A stretch of 64,000 nt of DNA from Apostichopus japonicus (taxonomy: Eukaryota; Echinodermata; Holothuroidea; Aspidochirotida; Stichopodidae). A program made the translations under genes and the position numbers. The stretch spans positions 16,105,264-16,169,263 of the forward strand of contig NC_092583.1 of assembly GCF_037975245.1 (NCBI RefSeq), given 5' to 3'. The notes below the pieces were generated by a model that ran no database searches, was not told the origin of the DNA, and was given only the letters and a program-made list of their open reading frames with translations. Shown one piece after another: positions 1 through 11,500 of this stretch (position 1 is the stretch's first letter; every line of letters begins with the position of its first letter).

Positions 1-1311
1 TCAGTACGAGAAACCTGTATTTTATTTGGAAGAACAACTCTCGTTAATGTGGTTAAGTTAATTTTTCTCTACCCTAGCTGTATGTCGTTTTTATAAAACC
101 TTTATGAAAAGCAACTTTTTGGAAAATGAATTTTTGAAGGTTAAAAAATGCTTACTGTTAAATATTGGCGTCAAACAATACATTTCGTATTTATTCCAAC
201 AAAGATCCACAACGGATAAAAATTCTAAGTAGAGATTACTTAAAGAGAAATAGAAACTGCATGTACATCACTGTACATCGTCATTTTAAGTATCCAAAAA
301 CTATACAAAGAGATTGAGTTCACCGAAACACCCCTTTTCCTTACCACCTGAAGAAACCCGTCTTTTATAAATTATACTACCTTACAGTACTTTACACTTG
401 ATACAAAAGTTACTTCTACAAAATGTGTGTGTCGCAATACTGTTAGTTTTAACCGCGCAGCCTACACAGTACCATTCATAATTTGCATATGACACCAAAA
501 TTTACACTCGGCGTCCAGATGGCGGGAAAATGTAACATCATGTTCAATGTGTTGTGTCATTCCCATGGTGCGATGAACTTGGGCAAGTTCGAATGTCGAT
601 GACCTACTTTTGTTCCGTGACCAATGTCAATGGGAATTATGTGTGTAAAAACTCGGGTTTTTTCACGTGTTATATATATAGAAGTTTTACGTAAGCGTAG
701 CGAATTTCGGGGCGGCTCGTTGATTGTGAGGAAGCACTTATCTAAGCATCAATATTTGTGAAAAATTTCGTAAGGTTTTTCTTCAGAAAATATTTTTGAC
801 TAGTAATTGGAATCTCAATATTAAGAAGTACTGGGTCTAAACCTTATCACTGCATTTTGGGGGAAGTCAGATCTTCAAGTGCAAAATATTGTTTTTTCAT
901 TTAAGGTTATCGTGGTTTTCTTGCGAGGTGTATACGGCGTATCTTGCGATGTAGGCTAAGAGGTAGGATCGGCCAAGGCCTACCTAGTTCTCATAGATTG
1001 TTACCTACATTCAATTTAATGCCTAACCAGAGGAACTCGTATAAATAGTAACAGACTGGGGCACATTGTCGTAATTAATATAGTTTCCTTGCTAAAGTTT
1101 TGCACTGATTGCATCGATTGTTTGTGCTCCTAGTAGCGCTGTTTTCTTTGTTACTCTTATTCTTATCGGCTTAAGTATATGCTAACTCTGTGGTTGAATA
1201 CTTTGGAAAGTCATTAATTGGGCTTGGTGCGATACTGAGTTTACCGACTCTTTTCTTCATCACAGTTTATTCTAACCCATAGAAGCTCTGCTATGTAAAG
1301 CGGCTGCCAAA
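1..1311. other. Upstream stretch, no exon recognised
   Basis: AT-rich sequence before the first recognised ODAD2 exon. No long open frame on either strand resembles the missing ODAD2 N-terminus. A short ATG frame begins at 519 (27 codons) inside a somewhat GC-richer patch with the motif CAGATGGCGGGA, which resembles a YY1-type site. This could be promoter-proximal DNA, but I see nothing else to support that. Confidence 0.4.
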
Positions 1312-1525
1312 ACCCTACGTTTACAGATTATACGAGATTGTACGTCTTTACGCACGTATAATCCCTATTCAGGGGCACTAGAGCGAAGCCCTAAGCCGCG
1401 TAGACACGGAGTAGATGCCGCGTAGACACCGCGTAGAAAGTTGCGTACAGAAACGTATAACATCGTATAATCGCGTAGATAAACGTAGAGTATACGTCTA
1501 CGCGGAGTTATACGTGAGCGGTACT
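1312..1525. repeat. CpG-rich cluster with inverted CCGCGTAGA/TCTACGCGG motifs
   Basis: This patch is dense in CG, TACG and CGTA within AT-rich surroundings. CCGCGTAGA occurs at about 1396, 1418 and 1429, and its reverse complement TCTACGCGG at 1497. CGTATAAT-type words also occur in both orientations (about 1328, 1355 and 1464). The arrangement fits an eroded inverted-repeat element or a regulatory patch; no element family was recognised. Confidence 0.45.
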
Positions 1526-1947
1526 GTAGTCAGACATTTTAAATTTTAGTCTTGTCAAAGGTTGATGTACAAGATCAAGTTTTTCAAAGGATGGCATGCA
1601 TAATTTTCTGCTAGCTACTGGTTTGATTTTTGTACTGCTAATATTTAGTAAGCTTAGATGTATACATCCTTCCAAACAAATTTGCTCATAAATCCCTGAA
1701 GAAACTTAGGTTTTATTCTTTGCACACATGTGGAATATTTCTTTGTGATGAAAAGGATGCATTCCACTGGTAAATAGTATTATTGTTTACTTTTGTATGC
1801 AAATTAGGCTAGGATTGGGTAGTATGTAAATCTGTTTTGACAATGCTGCATTCCTAAGGTGAATGTTGCCCTCTTGGTATCGTTTACCCTCTCAATATGG
1901 TGCTGTATATGTTTGTTTGATTACAAGATGAAAGAATTACATTGCAA

Positions 1948-2103
1948 GTAAAACCAGCTAATTCCGTGAGTTCCTGCTTGCAGGAGGATCTAAAATACAT
2001 ACAGTACATACAAGTAGTCACAACTGTGCATACCACATCTAATCTTTTGTATCCTCTTCACCAGGGAGGCTCATTTAACTCTACTGTAGGAAACTATTCA
2101 ACT
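1948..2103 (+). pseudogene. Eroded duplicate of an ODAD2 splice acceptor and exon start
   Basis: Two blocks here match the sequence around the first visible ODAD2 exon. AGTAAAACCAGCTA at 1948 matches GGTAAACCAGCTA near 2232. The segment running from TGTATCCTCTTCACCAG into GGAGGCTCATTTAACTCTAC (about 2047-2092) matches the true acceptor and exon start at 2291-2335. In the frame homologous to ODAD2 the copy reads E-A-H-L-T-L-L and then TAG, so it cannot serve as the exon. It is a dead partial tandem duplication. Confidence 0.7.
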
Positions 2104-2307
2104 GATTGTGCATTTTACTGTATTTTAATGTGTGTTTGTTGTTATTACATTATGCTAAAAACTGTTGTGATGTTAATACCAACAATACATATTTTCTGCT
2201 CAAATAATATGCATAAGTGAAAGAGTTGCAAGGTAAACCAGCTACATTGGGTGAGACAGCCACACATCTATTCTTACTATATGTATGTTGTGTATCCTTT
2301 TCCCCAG

Positions 2308-2551
2308 GGAGGTTCGTTTAACTCCACAGCAGGCTAACCATGAGGTCAAACTTTTACAGTCCTATTCTGGAGTGGATAAACATAACGCCTTGGAGTCCAT
2401 TCAGTACACATCAGATTATGAATTTGACAATGGATGCAGGGCACCACCCTGGAGACAAATACATGGCGATATTTGTTACCTACTGATTAAGCCCCATGAT
2501 GGTGACCAGATCTCTGTGACAGCCAACACCGCTGGTGTTTATTTAAACAAG
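2308..2551 (+). CDS. ODAD2: ODAD2 exon a (first visible)
   Basis: Acceptor TTTTCCCCAG ends at 2307; donor GTAAGA starts at 2552. The first base completes a split codon from an upstream exon, and the exon then encodes 81 residues. The block [15 protein letters not shown] and the following KPHDG are hallmarks of the ODAD2 region before the ARM repeats. Confidence 0.93.
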
Positions 2552-5500
2552 GTAAGATCCTTCCGTTTACATAATTGCCACAAAAAACAAAAAAATTTTG
2601 AGGCACATAAAAATACCTAAAGCTACAAGTTTATTCTTCTTTCCATGAATTTTGTTTTGATATTAATATTGTACATGCATGCAATATATTACACATATAA
2701 ATGGTATTGTATCTGCACCTGTCTGTTAGTTTACCTATATAAATAGGAGAGGTACTCTGATGTGATGAATCAATGCACAGCCCCATTAACGTTTTCCTAT
2801 GACCTTAGAGTAACCTTACAAAGGAATTAGGCATAGGAAAGGAAGCAGTAAACTAAGTTAATTATTTGAAAATTATTATTACATCCTATTAATTAAAATA
2901 ATACATTTTGTGATCATATCCAACCAGAGCCGCAACCATTCAAATAAATGTTTTATTTTTTTTATAAAATAGATATTAATTTGGTGAGTCTGCTATATGG
3001 AGTGGGATCACCTTGCGTATATGTGTGTTATTTTGATTTACTTTTGCTCTGCAGGGATTTGCAACAGAAGGAGCGGAGTTGGATTATGAGAGGCTGGGCG
3101 ATGTGTGCAAGGATCTTGTGAGTCTCTTGTCCAGTAAGAGCTCCCATTTCCAGGAGGTCATCTCCAGTAAAGAGTTTCAACTCTACGAGGAGAGGAAGGT
3201 AGAAATTCAGAATTATGATGAGGAATTTGAAGAGGAGGAAGTCGGAGAGAAAGCTATCATGGAGAAAAAGGAAGCCAAGGAGCAAAAACAAGAGAAGACT
3301 ACAAAGAAACAGGTAAAAATAAAACAAACCAGATCTTGAAAGCTCTACTTTTAAGCTGAAAGATATGTCAACATTTTTATTCAAATGTAACGTGAAGGAA
3401 GCGGGGACCGTTACAAGTAGAACACTTCCACCTCATGTCCAGTTTGTGTGATTTGAGGAGAGTTTAGTCATGTGCATTAGCATATATGACTATGAATCAA
3501 TGCATCTTTAAGAGCAAATATCTCGGTTTAATATATATTATGAAGTATTTTTAAATTTAAGCATGGTTTCTGAAATGAACTGATAAGGTTCGGTGAACTT
3601 TTGCTAAATATTGCACAGAATTTATAGTTTGCTTTGTGCATGTGATAAATATTAATATGGAAAAGTGTCTCAGCAAGGATTTTCTAGAATTGAACGTGAT
3701 CATCAGAAACTCGCTAATTGTTATCCAGTTGGTGAAAGTTTCCATATTTAGGCACTGGCAAAATGAGTGGGCATAATACTCTGTGGGTTTCGGTAGAATT
3801 TCTGAAAGCTAACAAGCATTTCAAAACACAACTTTAGAACCAATTACAGAGTTTAACAACGATTTAAATCAAGCAGCAATGGTAATCAATGTACTCGGTC
3901 ATTTCTCATCAGACTCGGAAATCCAAGAAGAAAGAAGAGACCAACAAGCCGATGCAACCTACCTTGAACTGGAAGACAGAGGAACTGAACAAAGAAAATG
4001 AAAAGAAAGAAGTAAAAGAAGAGAAAAAACATTCCAGACAAGCAAGGTGATCATAAAAACACATGTTTTTACTTAGGAAAGCCTGGCATTTATTCCCAGC
4101 TTGCTTGAAAAGCAAGTTGTAAACTAATCACAAAAATTTGTCCACATTTCATTGAAATGTTATCAAGATGATGAGTAAAGTCAAATCACACATTTTAGGT
4201 GAATCAATAAATGATAAGTATTATAAAGGTGACTTGTAAATACAAATTTGGAAAATGTTTCCATAGGTGACCATTTGTGGTCATTGTAGCATATCTTGAA
4301 GTGATAATGTTATTATTCAATATAGTTTGGGAGCCATTTACTATAAATAATTAGTAAAACTGATTGCTTGGTTGTGTTTGTCTACAGTACATAAACAAGT
4401 GTCTTATGACAAACATTTACAAGGCTAATTTTCTAAATTTCTTTCACACAAGATGTTAGTCCTCTCAAGTGATATGACAACCGTTGCATGCTATTCCTGG
4501 TCTTTTCATTATATATTTTGCCACCTACATGCCAGCTTTAATGTTAAAGCTTGCCCTATGTAGGTTATATCTAACAGAATTCTGTTCTGTGTTAGATAAT
4601 TGTAGATTTAACATTCCTTATACCATTCTTTTACAAACTTTCTTTGAACTTGTCTCACTGTGTTTTTCAAATTTACATCATATCATCAGCCCTCATCTTA
4701 TTTATCAGTATGTTGCACTAGTGTAATTAGTGTCCTACATGATGTTAGAGTTTTCAAAAGTATAAAAATAAACAAAATAGTCATTTTTCCAATTGTTTGA
4801 AGAGCACAAGCTACAATACTGCCAGTTTGGATTTTTTTCCCCATACAATTCCATTATGAGAAAGAACACCCAATGCTAATTCATAAAAGTGTCTTGTATC
4901 TCATTGTCACTCCAAAATGGCTGCATTAACCATGGTTTTATATATATACATAAAGGTTATCTATGATGGTCTCAACTTAAGTTTCACAAATTTATGAAAA
5001 GAGTCTGCATATAATTCAAAGAAACATGAAAATAAGATGGAATTATCTTCTTCCTTATCCAGTGAAAGGAAGACTAAAACACCAGCATTTGAAGAGGACA
5101 TGTCAGACAGTTCATCTGAGAGCGAAGAAGAGGAAGAATCGACGGATAGAAGACAAGAGCAGAACTCAGACCTGCCATCAGAATACTGGCAGATTCAAAA
5201 ACTGGTCAAATATCTCAAGGTATGAATGTACTAGGGCTTGAATTAAGGATCATTAGAAATTTAGAGTCAAGGCAAGGTCAAAATTGTCTTGGATAATCAT
5301 TGATATGACAGTGTACCAAAGTGATTTTCTAGCTTTCGAGATGGCGCCACGGCAAGTTTCGATGTTTGGCTTTCTTTTTTCAACATGAGAGGAAACACGT
5401 ACATCATTGACCGAAAACTGGAACGGATGACTTTTTCTTCCACACTTTGATTTAACTCATTCTCAGATGTGCTATCGATAATCAAAGTTTATGTCAAGGT

Positions 5501-8500
5501 CATTATGACTCTTCCGTGACCGGTCATTTTATGTCGCAGCTCCAGCAATATGGAACAACCTACCATCACATATACGTAGTGCAACATCTGTAAACTCCTT
5601 CAAATGCTCTCGAAACTTACATGATCAAGGACTGAACTTTTCTTAAGCACTTTGCGATATTTCTTTGTAAGGGGCTTTATAAATATACTTTATTTTTGTT
5701 AGTAGTAGTAAGAGTGCACCTGGTAACCGGGGATTTAAATCTATATTTAGATATGTGTGGGTATGCGTGCGTGTGTGTATGTAGCTTGTCATTGAGTCGT
5801 GTCTCAAGCATAACCATATGAAATCATCATTTTTTATCATTTTCTTCACAGGGCGGTAACCAAACTGCTACGGTGATTGCTCTTTGCGCCATGAGAGATT
5901 TCAACTTAGGTCAGGAGACTTGTCAGCTGGCCATCAGAGATGTAGGGGGTCTAGAGGTCCTCATTAATCTACTGGAGACAGATGAAATCAAGTGCAAGGT
6001 ATGCAGACTATTACACAAAATACATAGCAATCTCTTGTTGCATCCAAAAAAAGACATTCATGTTGTCTGAAAGAGCATCAGTCATGACTTACAAAACAGT
6101 TGCTGTTTACGATCATTAGTTATCCATTGTATTAGGGTCAGTTCGAAAATTATTGGTCTTGACAGCTATGTAAGAAAAAACTTTTTGAGTCCGGTCACAT
6201 TCAGTCTGGGCAATATGCGACTGGCTGAACATTTTTGTCATGTAAATCCTTGTGAGTGCAGAATGTGTCGTGAGCTATCTCACAGCCACAATGCTAGTTT
6301 GAAACCTCAACAAAGTTGGTTGAATTTAAATCTTTAGGATATGAATATCAAAAACACTTTGCCTATTATGTACTGTCCATTTTTTGTTCCAGATATTGTT
6401 TGCCAGTTCCACTTTAGCAGTTCTCTAAAGCAACTGTTCTGCACTAGGGGAGATGATAGAAGTTTAATAGTTTAATAGAAGTTTAATAGAAGTTAGTTGC
6501 TGTTGGAGGCCTTCAGAGTAAATAATAAACTGTGTGTTTGAACATGCTTTCATCAAATACACTCATAATTTATCAACTCTCTTGGAGATATAGCTGTATA
6601 GATCAGTGTCATTGATTTTGTGTTTCTTATCTTTAGTTTTCCTCCATTTTTTGCATGCTAGATCGGTGCCTTGAAAATATTGAAAGAAATCTCCCACAAT
6701 ACCCAAATTAGGAGAGCCATTGCAGACCTAGGAGGGCTGCAAACAATGGTGGACATTCTAAAATCGCCAAACCCAGATCTTAAGTGTTTGGCTGCTGAGA
6801 CCATCGCACACGTTGCAAAGTTCCGACGCGCTAGAAGGACAGTGAGACAACACAGGGGCATTAGAAAGCTGGTATGTCAATTTCCTGGTATTTTTGTCTA
6901 CTTTCCAAGTTACATCTTACACTGTACATGATATTAAACAAACATCTTTCAATCTCAGCTTTATAAATCACGCAAATAAATTTAAAAAGAATGCTGAATA
7001 GACAAGTATTGAGGGTTTTCATCTTTTTCTTGTCCTTTTCTTCTCAACAATATGACAGATATATTAATTGGTCCAATTTGATTTCTCGTTAGGTGGCCTT
7101 ATTGGACTGTGCCCCCTTGGGGTCAGTACCCATGACATCAGAGGTGGAGAAGGACATCGAGGTGGCTCGCAGTGGGGCCCTGGCCCTTTGGAGCTGTAGT
7201 AAGAGCACTAAGAATAAATTGGCCATCAGGAAAGCTGGGGGCATTCCTCTCTTGGCCAGGCTTTTGAAATCTCCTCACGAGGATATGCTTATACCAGTGG
7301 TAGGAACTCTACAGGAATGTGCCTCAGAGGTAAGTCACATTCGAGTGATTGAATAGACTTCAGGAGGGAAAAAAATATGCTTGTGGAAAGCAATGTTAAG
7401 TCATAAACTATAAACCTGCATAGTTCTTATACTAGAGAAGCAGATGTTTTTCTTTATTTGAAGACAGAAAAATTATAAAACTGTTCAACAATTTGATGAA
7501 TGTATTGCATTATAATAATGCGTGGTTCCAGATCATAACTTTTTTTAAATTTTTTACCTGTGATTTTTGGTTACAGCATAGCTATCGGTTGGCCATCAGA
7601 ACTGAGGGAATGATTGAAGATTTGGTCCAAAATCTGAACAGCGAAAACCAGGAACTCCAAATGCATTGCGCCAGTGCAATCTTCAAATGTGCCCAGGAGA
7701 AGGACACTCGGGACTTAGTCCGAATGTATGGCGGTCTGGACCCGCTTGTGTCGCTTCTCAATAATTCAGACAACAAGGAACTGCTGGCAGCTGCCACAGG
7801 TGCCATTTGGAAATGTGCCATGAGTCCAGAAAATGTAAAACGTTTCCAAGACTTGAAAGCCATCGAAATGTTGGTTGCATTGCTGAATGACCAACCTGAG
7901 GAGGTAAGGCAACAAAAGACAGACAGTTAGGGGCATAGCTTTCTTCTTTAATCACAGTTGCTAAAGGTTTTTGCCTTAATCTTAATCCCAAGGAGCAATA
8001 GCTTTCTTCTTTATTTCTTTCATCTCGGGTGGAGGGAGGTTTCTTCTTTAATCCCAGGGATCAACAAATTCATTTTCAATCCTGAGGGGTGGGGGTGGGA
8101 GGTTGGGGAGGAGGAGCAAACTTTGTTAATCGCAGAGAGCAAACAAGCCTTCTGCTTTAATCCCAGGGGGCAAAAGTACATTCTGCAATAATATTTTGCA
8201 ATTTGCCATATGAAACAACATTAAGCTTTTTTCGTGAGTGAACTTGTTGGGAAGTTGGTTATGATTATGTGGTTTTAATCATAAAACAAACCACCTGTTT
8301 TAAACTTCCTTAAACTTTTTATAATGTGGAAAAACACCACATTTTGCATCTTGCACTGAAGCTAATTATCTTAAAAACTAACTGTTTTACACTTTTCTAT
8401 TTATTGGACATGGAATATATCAAACCATTCTGTGCTAGATACGTTCATCAAGATGCATTTTGGAATGTCTGTGTTTGATGTAAATGTAATTTGTGTTACC

Positions 8501-11500
8501 TCTGTAAACGGATCATATCAATGTGGCACAGGTCCTTGTCAATGTGGTAGGAGCTCTCGGAGAATGTGCAGCGCAGGAGCCAACTAACAGAATGTCAATC
8601 AGGAAGGCTGGTGGCATCCCTCCACTGGTAAACCTCCTGACTGGGACCAACCAGTCTCTCCTAGTCAATGTCACAAAGGCCGTTGGAGCATGTGCCACCG
8701 AACCTGACAACATGGGGTGAGTGACATGATTGCAGTTGACGCCAACATGAATCAGAGACAAGTAGCATTTATCTATAATAAGCTTTACTTTCTCTGTTAT
8801 TCTGCTTTTTAATTTGTATTATAGTTTGAAGAAAATGGAAATACATGAAAGCATCTTTGTGGACTGTTGCCTCCACTTTTACCGAACCTACTGACAATTT
8901 GCTCTATATCAGTATATATTATTGAGTATTATTATTAATTTACACTACTGAATATTCATATAGTTTGAGTAGGATTGTGATTGATCAAACTAAGTCTCCC
9001 TCCAAGAATTTTCCACCAGTTGAAATTTAACAAGCAACTTTCAGAAATTCAGATTGAAAACCTTCAAATGTGTTTTTTATTTTACTTAATTAGTTTCTAA
9101 TTATAGTTGATAAGTCCAATCTAATTAACGTCATCGTACAGGTTTTGAAGGTTCACAAGCCAATGATTAGCAAATTTGATAAAGGTTTTTCTGATGTTGT
9201 TAACTAGACACTGTGTCATACCAGGATAAATAACATGCAAAAAATCAAATTGATAACCTATAATTATTTTTGTCCCTTAATTTCATCATTTTGAAATGAA
9301 ACTTGACTAGCAAGCTTTAATTTTTTGTAGTTTTTTAGTCTTCAAATAGCATCACGACATTCATCAAAATGAATTGAAAAGTCTCATCCCTTGTTTGGCT
9401 CAGTAATGCTCAAAGCTACTTTAAAGCGGTCAAGAAAAATGATACACTGTCTTGAGATTTCTGTTTTCTTCACCCCTGTGTCTCCTTTATATCACTTGAA
9501 CATTTTTGTTTCAAAACTCTCACAAAACGTTCATTTTTCTAGCATCATTGATCGATTGGATGGGGTACGTCTTCTGTGGTCACTCCTTAAAAACCAAAAC
9601 CCGGAGGTACAATCTAGTGCGGCCTGGGCAATCTGTCCATGTATAGAAAATGCCAAGGTAAGAAAGTGATTTTGATCATCTTTTTGCAGTGTGTCATTTC
9701 ATATGTCTGTCTGTCTGATCAGGGAAACAACCCAGTAATTGATAGCATGTTTTTTTTTTCAAAACAGTGTCAACAAGCTTTGTAGACGATTGGGTATCTC
9801 TGTGGAAAACATGTTAAAAGACAAATTTTTGGTCCAAAATAAAATAAAACTGTTAGCAAACTGCTTATCCACTAGAGAGCCTGTGTAATAGAATGTGTAA
9901 AAGTAAGTTGGCCTGACGTTTCGATCCTAGCAGGATCTTCTTCAGAGGCTAAATGACAAGTAACAGTTACAGAAGGGACAAAAACAGCAGTATTATAAAT
10001 TTGATTGGTTATAACTCAAACAAAAGACCGCAATGATTAAAATTAAAGAATAGAGCCCAGGCAGGTATGTATTAGCTAGATAATTTGGCTACTACCTAAG
10101 TTTGTTAAACCAAAAGTTCTTGGTTCATGCTTCTCAATGTCAAACTGTTTGATGGCTTTTTGAAGTTGCTGCTTGGTTTTTCTTCTCTGTCTTGAGCATT
10201 TCCTTTTTTGGTACCATGAACACAGGCCAGCAAGAGACAATATTTCGATTTGTAGAGGTTACGCTGCCAACGTCAATGGTTTGTCTCGCAAGAAAGTGAA
10301 AATAGATTTCTGCTTTGTCAACAGTGTACAATGAAGTGTTTCTATATGAAACAGCCTAAAACAAGAAAAACGAGAAATAAGTCAGCTATTTATGATGGGT
10401 TTTTTTTAACTTTCACTTCATTATTATGAAAAAGAACTGCTTTGTTTGCTATTTTAGTTAAAAAGTGCAAGTTTAGTGAAATAGTGATGATAGTAACACT
10501 TTACGAAAATTAACATAAAAGCTATCTCAATGGGAAATGGCCATTGACACACTAAAATGTTATCATTCTTTTAAGCCGTTTTCACACAATTTTCACCAAA
10601 TATTTATTATTTGCTTTGCATATCTAATGGGTAGTTTTCCAATAATATTTATGATAATTGATTCATGATTGGATGTGTGTTTGAAACCATTTTGAAGTAT
10701 TTGATAATAATTAATATTTATATTTCAGTATATCTGTTTAGAAGTTTATTTCACTTTTCCATATAATCAGGATGCTGGTGAAATGGTGAGATCGTTTGTT
10801 GGCGGCCTCGAATTGATAGTCAGTCTCTTGAAGTCGGAGGACAAGGAAGTCTTGTCCAGTGTTTGTGCAGCCATAGCAAACATCGCCAAAGACGAGGAAA
10901 ACTTAGCTGTCATCACTGACCATGGCGTGGTACCTATGCTAGCCAAATTGGCTTCCACTGTACGTATCAGAATATGACTCTTTGAGGGAATTTTACTGTG
11001 ATGCATACATAATTCGGAGCAGGTTGTTCGAAAATCTTTTTATATATGTGGATTGAGGAGTAAAGTTTGACTTGATTGTTTTTGAAGAAGCCAATTTGAG
11101 GATATCTACTGCTTGCTTATAATATCACAGCTAGTATGCCTCTCAATAACATTCGTTTTTTTTTTTTTTTTGCAAATTTATTTTTTCCAGTGTGAGTGTG
11201 AACTATGTTCCTACATGCCTGTTAAAGTCCTATGTTAGTCTTAATCTTTCATAATGGTATTCCAAACTAACAATACATGTTTACTCATTTATCTGCATGA
11301 CTGGAGATGCTATGATACTGCTAGCCGAATGCTTAACAATGCCCATCTTTGAGTGGCATTTTGACTTACAATAAACTTTCATTTTCCTTTTCTTTCTGTA
11401 GTTTTAGGATTTCAGTCTCAGTAGATTGGTCTCTAACATCCGACACTATCCAATAATACAATCTTGTTTTTTTTTCCTTCTCAATATTTGTCGTACAGAC

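Noticed and set aside
3028-3384. 118-codon minus-strand hydrophobic frame
   Set aside because: Antisense shadow of the Glu/Lys-rich ODAD2 exon b; Glu/Lys codons read as Phe/Leu on the other strand.
7582-7991. Minus-strand frames of 77-93 codons
   Set aside because: Antisense of ODAD2 exon h, which matches the ARM family strongly on the + strand.
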